Assembly: GCA_031285905.1 (NCBI GenBank)
Contig: JAITVH010000160.1
Coordinates: 1 to 48,711 of the forward strand
From: Prevotella sp.
GTDB taxonomy: Bacteria; Bacteroidota; Bacteroidia; Bacteroidales; Dysgonomonadaceae
Reading direction: 5' to 3'
DNA length: 48,711 bases
Shown here piece after piece: positions 41,821-48,711 of the stretch (position 1 is its first letter; every line of letters begins with the position of its first letter). Below the pieces are notes generated by a model. That model saw only the letters and a list, made by a program, of their open reading frames with translations. It had not been told where the DNA came from and did not search any database. Made by a program: the position numbers and the translations under genes.

Positions 41821-42981
41821 TCACTCACCGATAAGAACATTGCATAACCAGTTATCTATTTCCTCTTTTGTAAGTTCTTTTTCTACTTCGATGTTTGCTT
41901 TCAGATTCTTAAAAGTACGTTGCACCCTTGTACTGCGCGAATAAGGAGGCAGCCCGAGAAGAATTACCCGTCTCCCGTTGTAGGTAGGAATATCTACAGG
42001 AGCGCCTTCCGACCATATCCAATATTGACGAAAATTTGCCGATAGGGATGGATTCTCCCTATTATTTATAAGCTTTACCCAATCGGGATTACTGCAAAGG
42101 CTAAGATTGTACATATTCCATTTACTCTCCATTGTTCGTTCCGAGCTTTGCTCACCTTCACCATTAACTACTTCAAAGTCTTCTTCACTAATGGCTGAGC
42201 CTCCATCATTCAATAAAGGAATATTCATCAGCAGATGTTGGAGCTGATAGTTATCCACCACTCCATTTATCTTTCCTTCAAAACCAATATTGTTATCGAT
42301 ATCGATCACCACTATAGGCTCATCGAATAGTACAGTGAACAACCTGTCTATCCAATAACAACCCTGACTGTAGCCAGCTACGAGAGTCACTTTTTGTCTT
42401 AGCCGTTCTTTGGCTTTACAGAAGTTCTCTTTATTAACTGAGAATAAAGAGATGGCGCAGGCATAAAACTTGTCCAGTGATATGATTGCATTATAGGTTT
42501 CATTATCCACCAATTCCTGATCGCTTATCAGTTCTGAATAGATCTTGTTGACCGCTTCGTCCCGCTCTTCTCCTGTATCATTGATTTTTGAAGCGTGGGA
42601 GAGTAGTATTTTAAAGAACGAATGTGACTTATCCAATAGCCTGTCATAAAGGCCAATGAGATCATTGATAATGGCATCGCCGGGAAATTCTCTTTCGACA
42701 AGATATCCGCATATTGTGGTTGCTAATGAAGCACGTTCAATATTGGGGAGGTTGACTTGTGAGAAAGTACGCTTCATAAACATATTTATGTCTTCCTCTC
42801 CACTATCAGGCAAGGCTCTGAAACAAGGCTGCAAAGATGCATTCACTTCTTCGTTGGAAGATAGGGGGTCGGAGATTACTCTTATAAATTCGTCGGTGGC
42901 TTTTTGTAATTCACTCATATCCGATAAGGTTTCGTTATTTAAATCGGATGGCAAGATATGTAAAAAGTTTGATCTGTTCAT
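41821..42981 (-). CDS. Protein of unknown function (acidic, 386 residues)
   Basis: 386 residues, soluble, no signal peptide. I do not recognise a family. Acidic segments (DALPDSGEEDINMFM-like, AISEEDFEVVNGEGEQS) and a conserved-looking C-terminal part (WIWSEGAPVDIPTYNGRRVI, LLGLPPYSRSTRVQRTF) stand out. An in-frame ATG at 42918 (MSELQKATDEF) is an alternative start. It is transcribed divergently from the P-loop kinase gene at 43082 and may share its control region. Confidence 0.75.
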   Translation of the reverse strand: MNRSNFLHILPSDLNNETLSDMSELQKATDEFIRVISDPLSSNEEVNASLQPCFRALPDSGEEDINMFMKRTFSQVNLPNIERASLATTICGYLVEREFPGDAIINDLIGLYDRLLDKSHSFFKILLSHASKINDTGEERDEAVNKIYSELISDQELVDNETYNAIISLDKFYACAISLFSVNKENFCKAKERLRQKVTLVAGYSQGCYWIDRLFTVLFDEPIVVIDIDNNIGFEGKINGVVDNYQLQHLLMNIPLLNDGGSAISEEDFEVVNGEGEQSSERTMESKWNMYNLSLCSNPDWVKLINNRENPSLSANFRQYWIWSEGAPVDIPTYNGRRVILLGLPPYSRSTRVQRTFKNLKANIEVEKELTKEEIDNWLCNVLIGE

Positions 42982-43081
42982 GCTTTAAGGACGAAAACCT
43001 AATCCGATATTGTATATTTAGAAAGAGATATTTACTATATTTATCGGATAATGTTCCATTGATACCATTATTGCTATTCCA

Positions 43082-43603
43082 ATGAAACCCGTATTATTCA
43101 TCTTCTCAGGATTGCCGGCTTCAGGTAAATCGACATTATCAAAGCTGATAGTAAAAGAATACAATGCCGTTTACCTCAGGATTGACACAATAGAACAAGG
43201 ACTCCGGGACTTGTGTCACTTCGATGTACAAGGCGAAGGATACAGGTTATCTTACAGAATAGCGGCAGATAACCTAAAGTTGGGACTGAATGTTGTAGCC
43301 GATTCGTGTAACCCGATAAATCTTACCCGCAGAGAGTGGGAAGAAGTGGCTGAGGAGAATGGAGCTTCATATCTCAATATTGAAGTATTATGCTCGGATA
43401 CAGATGAACATAAGCAACGTGTTGAGACAAGGACAGCAGAAGTAGAAGGTCTGAATTTACCTACATGGCAAGATGTCAGAAATCGGGAATATCATTTGTG
43501 GGAGGAGGAAAGAATCACCATTGATACGGCTAATAAGTCCGTTGATCAATGCTTTGCAGAATTAAAGAATAAGATAAATCGTTGTTTAGGAATAATAAGT
43601 TAA
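43082..43603 (+). CDS. P-loop ATPase / small-molecule kinase
   Basis: 173 residues. Walker A is FSGLPASGKSTLSKLI at the N-terminus; YLRIDTIEQGLRD and NVVADSCNPINLTRREWEEV are the acceptor and lid regions of APS kinase/shikimate kinase-like small kinases. Its substrate (sulfonucleotide, sugar or antibiotic) cannot be read off. A 9-bp hairpin (43640-43681) after the stop separates it from kup. Confidence 0.8.
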   Translation: MKPVLFIFSGLPASGKSTLSKLIVKEYNAVYLRIDTIEQGLRDLCHFDVQGEGYRLSYRIAADNLKLGLNVVADSCNPINLTRREWEEVAEENGASYLNIEVLCSDTDEHKQRVETRTAEVEGLNLPTWQDVRNREYHLWEEERITIDTANKSVDQCFAELKNKINRCLGIIS

Positions 43604-43639
43604 CTCGCTATTGCCCGTTACCACTAATGCAATCAACAT

Positions 43640-43681
43640 AGAAGCAGAAGAATGTTAAACCCCAAAACATACTCTGCTTCT
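43640..43681 (+). terminator. Probable terminator hairpin
   Basis: AGAAGCAGA (43640-43648) pairs with TCTGCTTCT (43673-43681), with inner ATGTT/AACAT pairing. A short T-rich tail follows (TGTTTA). Confidence 0.5.
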
Positions 43682-43743
43682 GCTTGTTTATAATCACAAA
43701 CAAATATTAACACTATATTGTACTTTTCCATCATATAAACATA

Positions 43744-43751
43744 TACTTTTG
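43744..43751 (+). promoter_or_regulatory. Putative -7 promoter box of kup
   Basis: TACTTTTG fits TAnnTTTG and lies 25 nt upstream of the ATG at 43777. Confidence 0.5.
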
Positions 43752-43776
43752 ATAGTTTGTTAAAGCAGAAGATCTA

Positions 43777-45753
43777 ATGAAAGGAGATAACAGGGTTCCC
43801 TTTAATGCGCTCGGAGTCGTTTTGGCCATTGGTATCGTATTTGGGGATATAGGAACTTCGCCGCTCTATGTAATGAGAGCCATTATAAACGCACTACCCG
43901 AGGGACAGCTGAGCCGTCCGGAATACATACTGGGAGCCGTTTCGTGTATAATATGGACATTAACAATCCAGACAACCCTTAAATATGTCATCATCACCCT
44001 TCGTGCCGATAACAAAGGAGAAGGAGGGATACTATCGCTATATGCGCTGATCAGGCAGAAATACCGTTGGGCATACATCCTTGCAGGGATAGGGGCGGCA
44101 ACCCTGCTGGCAGATGGGATCATTACCCCGGCCATGACAGTGATGTCGGCTATGGAAGGGCTGAATACTATCGCGCCACATATCCCTGTCATTCCACTAA
44201 CGATAGCCATTGTGCTTATCCTGTTCCTTGTGCAACCCCTTGGGGCCGGAGCATTAGGCAAATACTTCGGGCCCTTGATGATCATATGGTTTACCATGAT
44301 GGCGGTAGTAGGCCTTAGCCAGATAGTCACTGACTTTAGTGTGTTCAGGGCTTTCAATCCCATGTATGCCATTAATTTCCTGAGAGAAGTGCCGCAAACC
44401 ATGATTATGCTTGGGGCAATATTCCTGTGTACTACAGGGGCCGAAGCATTATATTCCGACTTGGGACACTCAGGGCTAAAGAACATCCGTGTATCGTGGA
44501 TTTACGTAAAAACCGCCCTCATCCTTAATTACCTTGGACAAGCGGCTTGGATAATCAATAGCCCGAACGTAACCACTGAGACCAATCCCTTCTTTGCCAT
44601 GATGCCTCACTGGTTTACCTTCGTAGGAGTAATAATGGCGACCATTGCGGCTATTATAGCTAGCCAGGCTTTGATATCTGGTTCGTTTACTGTAATTAGC
44701 GAGGCTATATCGCTCAATATCTGGCCTAATGTGAAGATACAATATACTTCCGATATAAAAGGGCAGATATATGTTCCGTCGATCAATTATATCATGATGG
44801 TGCTTTGTATCATTATCATTCTCACCATGCAATCGTCTATGGCACTTGAGGCAGCTTACGGGCTTGCTATCACCCTGAGTATGTTAATGACCAGCATACT
44901 GCTGTTCCTCTACTTTATGAAGAACAACAAGCCGCTATGGTATAGTATCCCGCTCACCCTGTTCTTTGTCGTTATTGAGTTTAGTTTCTTCATTGCCAAC
45001 ATGCAGAAGTTTGCACATGGAGGATTCGTGCCTATCATTATAGCAGGAGTATTGGTGTTCCTGATGTACTCATGGTACAACGGGCGCAGGATCAAACGCA
45101 GCTATACAATATATGACCCTGTGGATGATAAGTACATAAACCAGATACTCAAGATAAGTGAAGATACGACAGTCCCAAAAGCTGCAACTCACTTAGCGTA
45201 TATCGTCAAGGCCAATAATAAAGGCTATTTGGAAAGCAAGATTGCCTATTCCCTGTTCAAGAGAACACCTAAAAGAGCCGATACTTATTGGTTTGTCCGA
45301 ATAAAGAGAACGGATGAACCTTACGAGTTCAGTTATGAGACTACGGTATATGCTCCTAAAAAGATATTCCGCATCAATGTAAGAGCCGGCTTTAAGCTCG
45401 GTATTCATACCGATAAATATGTAAATCTGATTGCTAATGAATTGGAAAAGCATGGGCTGGTGGACTTGTCGAGCCGCTACCCCTCAATGCAGGATGCAAT
45501 AGACAAACGTGGAGACTTCAAGTTTATGGTGGTCGACCGTATCTTCCGAAATGTCCATCTCAATCTGAGGCGCAGGATCATACTGGGCTGCTATAATATT
45601 GTCAAAAGATTGACCACATCAGACACTCAGATGTACGATATAGACCCTACCTTGGCCGTAATTGAAACTGTGCCGCTAAGGCAGGCCGACCATACAGAGG
45701 AGCAACTAAAAGAGTTGCTGATGCAGTCGAACGAAGCCAACTCAGATACATAA
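43777..45753 (+). CDS. kup: Low-affinity potassium transporter, KUP family
   Basis: 658 residues. About 12 membrane helices (1-430) begin with the family start GIVFGDIGTSPLYVMRAI and include NKGEGGILSLYALIR, LADGIITPAMTVMSAMEG and CTTGAEALYSDLGHSG. A cytosolic C-terminal domain (about 440-658; YWFVRIKRTDEPYEF) is typical of Kup. It imports K+ by proton symport. Its 3' end overlaps the convergent argE-like gene by 12 nt. CdaA (39471) may control it by c-di-AMP, as in other bacteria; that is inference. Confidence 0.97.
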   Translation: MKGDNRVPFNALGVVLAIGIVFGDIGTSPLYVMRAIINALPEGQLSRPEYILGAVSCIIWTLTIQTTLKYVIITLRADNKGEGGILSLYALIRQKYRWAYILAGIGAATLLADGIITPAMTVMSAMEGLNTIAPHIPVIPLTIAIVLILFLVQPLGAGALGKYFGPLMIIWFTMMAVVGLSQIVTDFSVFRAFNPMYAINFLREVPQTMIMLGAIFLCTTGAEALYSDLGHSGLKNIRVSWIYVKTALILNYLGQAAWIINSPNVTTETNPFFAMMPHWFTFVGVIMATIAAIIASQALISGSFTVISEAISLNIWPNVKIQYTSDIKGQIYVPSINYIMMVLCIIIILTMQSSMALEAAYGLAITLSMLMTSILLFLYFMKNNKPLWYSIPLTLFFVVIEFSFFIANMQKFAHGGFVPIIIAGVLVFLMYSWYNGRRIKRSYTIYDPVDDKYINQILKISEDTTVPKAATHLAYIVKANNKGYLESKIAYSLFKRTPKRADTYWFVRIKRTDEPYEFSYETTVYAPKKIFRINVRAGFKLGIHTDKYVNLIANELEKHGLVDLSSRYPSMQDAIDKRGDFKFMVVDRIFRNVHLNLRRRIILGCYNIVKRLTTSDTQMYDIDPTLAVIETVPLRQADHTEEQLKELLMQSNEANSDT

Positions 45754-46809
45754 CCTGTCTAAAAGTTTCACATACAATTCGATAGCCTCTCTTATTTCGC
45801 TTAGGAGTATATACTCATCGGCAGTATGGGAACGGGCAGAATCTCCAGGCCCCATCTTTAATGTGGGGAACGGCATAAACGTCTGGTCTGACAATGTTGG
45901 CGAACCGTATGGTTCTTTTCCTATCATTACAGCACGTTGCACAAACGGATTTTCGAGAGGGATGGATGATGAATTGAGCCTGAAAGAACGGGCTTTGACC
46001 TCACATCCGGTATGCTTGTCTATGATAGCGTACAACTCCTCATTACTGTACAATTCATTGCTGCGCACATCCACCACAAAGTCGCATTTATCGGGAACTA
46101 CATTATGCTGAGTGCCTGCATTTATCATCGTTACCGTCATTTTCACAGCACCGAGAAGATCACTTATATTGGGAAACTCAAAGTTCCTGAACCACTCTAT
46201 GTCTTTCATCGCTTTATAGATGGCATTATCTCCCTCGTTACGTGCAGCGTGTCCTGCCTTGCCTCTACTAGTACAATCCAATACCAGTAACCCTTTTTCG
46301 GCTACAGCCGGCTTCATACCTGTAGGTTCGCCTACTATCCCGAAAGCTATTTCGGGCAACTCAGGCACAACAGACTCAGCTCCTTCCTTCCCTGATACCT
46401 CTTCTTCGCACGATGCCAGAAATATCAGGTTATAATCCTGCTTTTTAGCCGATAACATAAAGAAAGCATGCAACAGGGAGACAAAACTGGCTCCCGCATC
46501 GTTACTACCTAATCCATATAGTACATCATCTTCCACCAGCGGGGCGAAAGGGTCTTTCGTCCATCCCGAAACGGGCTTTACCGTATCCATATGGGAGTTG
46601 AGCAATATGGTCGGCTTTAATGGATCGAAACCGTCACTGCTGATCCATAGGTTGTTCCCTTTACGCTGAGGAACATAACCCATTTGCAGCATATAAGCTT
46701 CTATCTTTTCCGACACTTCCAGTTCTTCTCTGCTGAAAGAGGGCGTATTTATCATCTCTTTCAATAGGTCTACGGCATTGTAATAAACGGCATCTATATC
46801 TTGTTCCAT
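45742..46809 (-). CDS. M20 family deacetylase, acetylornithine deacetylase-like
   Basis: 355 residues, cytosolic. Metal ligands appear in LLNSHMDTVKP (His, Asp), GSNDAGASF (bridging Asp) and CEEEVSGKEGAE (Glu pair), with GIVGEPTGMKPAVAEKG and MGPGDSARSHTADEY completing the family. ArgE-like enzymes in Bacteroidetes can work on N-acetyl or N-succinyl ornithine or citrulline. A partial dispersed-repeat module follows the start region upstream (46812-46858). It overlaps the kup 3' end by 12 nt. Confidence 0.9.
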   Translation of the reverse strand: MEQDIDAVYYNAVDLLKEMINTPSFSREELEVSEKIEAYMLQMGYVPQRKGNNLWISSDGFDPLKPTILLNSHMDTVKPVSGWTKDPFAPLVEDDVLYGLGSNDAGASFVSLLHAFFMLSAKKQDYNLIFLASCEEEVSGKEGAESVVPELPEIAFGIVGEPTGMKPAVAEKGLLVLDCTSRGKAGHAARNEGDNAIYKAMKDIEWFRNFEFPNISDLLGAVKMTVTMINAGTQHNVVPDKCDFVVDVRSNELYSNEELYAIIDKHTGCEVKARSFRLNSSSIPLENPFVQRAVMIGKEPYGSPTLSDQTFMPFPTLKMGPGDSARSHTADEYILLSEIREAIELYVKLLDRLCI

Positions 46810-46811
46810 AT

Positions 46812-46858
46812 CATATATTTTTAACTAAAAAGGAGCATAGCGTATGTAAATGTAACAC
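46812..46858. repeat. Fragment of the dispersed repeat
   Basis: TTTTAACTAAAAAGGAGCAT followed by AGCGTATGTAAATGTAAC matches the left end of copy 1 (1-56), with a deletion between TAACTAAAA and GGAGC. It shows the GGAGC...GCGTATGTAAA module as a separable unit. Confidence 0.7.
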
Positions 46859-46861
46859 ATT

Positions 46862-47746
46862 TTATTCCATTTCTTCATATTCTTTAATCCGCTTCTTACA
46901 TACTCTTTTGGTGACATCTATGAATAGGCTTGCCTTAAGGATAAGGGCTTCTATATCCTCTTTGCTGACTTCGAAATGAGGATTATAACGGGACTGTATA
47001 TAAGCTGTCCTCACAAGGTGAAACAGTCGCTTTTCTTCCGTATCGTTGAATGAAAACACGGCAGCAAGTTCAGGAGAATAATGCCGTATCGCCTTATAGA
47101 GTCTGAGCAGGTTGTGCTGTTTATTATTCCTTAACGTGAAAACCGCCAGAACGGAACAATAACAGCTTTCAAAAACCTGATGCAGAAGAAAAGATGCCAT
47201 ATTAAAGTCCTGATCGTTCAGATAAAAATAAACACCTTTTAGAAAACGGTCAGCCTTATCCAGTTTATCGTCGAAGTGTGTCTGTGCCCTTTGTCGTATC
47301 TCGTTGTAGCGAAGTTTCTTCCGTCTGTGCAGCTTATATTTTCCATTATTGTAAAGCATTATGCCTTCTTTCTTCAGCTGAGTATAGAAGAAACAGCCGT
47401 CTTTAAGATGCTGATTAACAGTATTCACGTCATCACTTACAAACTGTACAGGTATATGTACTTCCTGCCTTTCTGCCGATACAAATCTGCTTTGCAGTTT
47501 TTCCAGTCTCCGTTCGGCATCCTTATTGCTTATTCCGCTTGTTACCACCAATATATCATAATCACTTATCGGTAGATTAACTATGTCGGGTTCGTCTTGT
47601 CTGTGGCAACCTGTATATTCTACTTGCACATAACTGCCATATAAGATTATCATTACCGTTTGTGGCAACCACTTACACAACTCATTGGCCAGAAGTTTCA
47701 GTTCTTCCTGATTTTGTTTAGGGAGGTATGTAATCGACTTTCTCAT
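46862..47746 (-). CDS. Fused nucleotidyltransferase-HEPN protein (MNT-HEPN)
   Basis: 294 residues. The N-terminal domain (about 1-130) shows MIILYGSY and SDYDILVV, the GS...DxD pattern of minimal nucleotidyltransferases, with an unusually long insert (VQVEYTGCHRQDEPDIVNL). The C-terminal part (about 150-285) is an all-helical HEPN domain (FLLHQVFESCYCSVLAVF, KAIRHYSPELAAV, HLVRTAYIQSRYNPHF). Separate MNT and HEPN proteins form toxin-antitoxin pairs; Bacteroidetes also have fused forms with unknown targets. It lies 55 nt downstream of an XRE gene on the same strand. Confidence 0.88.
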   Translation of the reverse strand: MRKSITYLPKQNQEELKLLANELCKWLPQTVMIILYGSYVQVEYTGCHRQDEPDIVNLPISDYDILVVTSGISNKDAERRLEKLQSRFVSAERQEVHIPVQFVSDDVNTVNQHLKDGCFFYTQLKKEGIMLYNNGKYKLHRRKKLRYNEIRQRAQTHFDDKLDKADRFLKGVYFYLNDQDFNMASFLLHQVFESCYCSVLAVFTLRNNKQHNLLRLYKAIRHYSPELAAVFSFNDTEEKRLFHLVRTAYIQSRYNPHFEVSKEDIEALILKASLFIDVTKRVCKKRIKEYEEME

Positions 47747-47801
47747 TCAATCAGGCTGTCTGTCGGCTTCGCTAATTTTAACACAACAATAATGAAAATA
47801 A

Positions 47802-48239
47802 TTAATTCTCCCCTTTCAACTTTTTATTTTCTTCTTTTAACAATACATTTTCTACGGTAAGTTCTGTAATCCGTTCATAAAGTTCTGATACTTTTTCTAA
47901 AGGATAATTTCTTGTATTGTTGATATTATTCAGATTTTCAATGGTACTTCCCGACTCTATATAATTATTATTGATATAGTTGACAATATGCCTGCATGTA
48001 TCTAATGTTTTTTGATGATCGCATTCCTTTAGCGAATTAATATGGACCCCTAATGCTGTTGCTAATTTATGCAGCGTGTTTTCGTTAATTTCTTTCTGCT
48101 GTTCGAGGTCACTGATTGTATTTTGAGATAAACCTACCATTTCCCCTAATTGTAATTGAGTCCATTTATTGAATGTTCTCCAGAAACCGATATTCTTGCC
48201 ATGATGTGTACATGTTTCTGATCCCTTCTTTTCTTCCAT
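47802..48239 (-). CDS. XRE-family HTH protein with C-terminal coiled coil
   Basis: 145 residues from the ATG at 48239; the earlier in-frame ATG at 48362 would add a hydrophobic, unconserved leader and lies upstream of the -7 box at 48257. The HTH (about 15-68) contains QLQLGEMVGLSQNTISDLEQ, preceded by CTHHG. A polar linker with NNIN/NYIN words leads to the coiled coil (about 115-145; VSELYERITELTVENVLLKE). It is a paralogue in architecture of the protein at 17405. The MNT-HEPN gene follows 55 nt downstream and may be its target. Confidence 0.85.
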   Translation of the reverse strand: MEEKKGSETCTHHGKNIGFWRTFNKWTQLQLGEMVGLSQNTISDLEQQKEINENTLHKLATALGVHINSLKECDHQKTLDTCRHIVNYINNNYIESGSTIENLNNINNTRNYPLEKVSELYERITELTVENVLLKEENKKLKGEN

Positions 48240-48256
48240 ATCTGTATATTTTTTTA

Positions 48257-48264
48257 CAAAACTA
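48257..48264 (-). promoter_or_regulatory. Putative -7 promoter box of the second XRE gene
   Basis: The minus strand reads TAGTTTTG (TAnnTTTG) 17 nt upstream of the ATG at 48239. Confidence 0.5.
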
Positions 48265-48484
48265 ATACAAGATAAGCATTTAGAATAATAAAAATGCATT
48301 TTTTTAACTTCCTGATATATAGGTCGCATCTTTCTTTCAACTAAAATTAATAATAATAACAACTCTTATATTTTTCGAAGTTGTCAGCTAACGGTTAAAA
48401 ATTACCGGCTCCATTATCTTCTTAGTGTACTTTAGTCCGGAATCTGTATGCTTAGAGATTGGGGTATTTGTAAAGTTTTTTTTC

Positions 48485-48711
48485 TGAATTTATCTATAGT
48501 TAGATAGCTGTTAGCTTGTAGCCATTAGCCAATAGCTTTTAGAAAAAACGATCTTTGAATTGAATTATTAATCACAGGAGCAAAGCGTATGTAAAATCGA
48601 CGGAGTTAAATAAGGAGAAACTACCTCACCCCAACCCTCTCCAAAGGGAGAGGGGGTAGCGAAGCCACAAAAAGGAAGGAATAAAAAGGCTAAGAACTAA
48701 CGGCTATCAGC
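48485..48711 (+). repeat. Dispersed mosaic repeat, copy 3 (cut by window end)
   Basis: Nearly the same sequence and orientation as 24672-24910, including the TTTATCTATAG start, the CACAGGAGCAAAGCGTATGT module, the AGGGAGAGGGGGT segment and AGCTATCAGC-type ends. It continues beyond the window. No gene lies in 48265-48711. Confidence 0.85.

Overview
The window looks like a Bacteroidales chromosome, most probably Dysgonomonas or a close relative in the Dysgonomonadaceae. The reasons are moderate A+T content, many copies of the Bacteroidetes -7 promoter box (TAnnTTTG) close to start codons, a SusC-like/OMP_b-brl_3 barrel protein, Bacteroidetes-type lipoproteins, DUF2156, DUF6132, and a PKD protein. 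The genus is inferred from protein style only. I saw no rRNA, tRNA, CRISPR array, transposase or integrase.

Layout. 1-424 is a dispersed mosaic repeat. 522-4395 is a purine salvage run (DUF2625, xanthine/uracil permease, xanthine phosphoribosyltransferase, SGNH hydrolase). 4422-16828 is mostly housekeeping and envelope genes: alkyltransferase-like protein, secreted TIM barrel, PKD protein, DUF5131, PhoH, polyprenyl diphosphate synthase, nucleoside hydrolase-like lipoprotein, SIS isomerase, folP and a C1q-like secreted protein. 17405-19831 holds an XRE regulator with a coiled-coil tail, a perfect 27-bp palindrome and a long TPR protein. 19837-26650 holds an outer-membrane barrel, NAD synthetase, a second copy of the dispersed repeat, rsmE and cdsA.

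26870-32600 is a small phage-derived island without capsid, terminase or integrase genes. It has a structured regulatory-looking stretch with GTAACC repeats, a small phage-like ORF, two gene fragments abutting at one breakpoint near 27818, a 1005-residue tail fibre with a C-terminal SGNH esterase, a three-tier nested inverted repeat, a D12-class adenine methylase and a set of two direct plus two inverted 16-19 bp repeats.

33071-36310 (with thioredoxin at 32601) is a compact minus-strand operon: MarR regulator; a CoA-disulfide-reductase/rhodanese/TusA/DsrE fusion; DUF6132 protein; a previously easy-to-miss 53-residue membrane-anchored protein; and a thioredoxin lipoprotein. The last three are joined by overlapping stop/start codons. 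The marR promoter boxes lie inside two nested palindromes, so autoregulation is very likely. The domain set points to reactive sulfur or persulfide handling.

36634-46809 contains a dead-looking M48-type protein, DUF2156 and GNAT acyltransferase-type proteins, the c-di-AMP synthase CdaA, an RNase J-like protein with an altered metal motif, an unknown protein, a P-loop kinase, the Kup potassium transporter (CdaA and Kup are functionally linked in other bacteria) and an ArgE-like M20 deacetylase. 46862-48239 holds an MNT-HEPN fusion next to a second XRE/coiled-coil regulator related to the one at 17405. A third repeat copy runs off the window end.

The strongest candidates for something undescribed are the two regulator-effector pairs (XRE + TPR, XRE + MNT-HEPN), the MarR sulfur operon with its small membrane protein, and the unexplained palindromic/iteron-like DNA in the phage-derived island.
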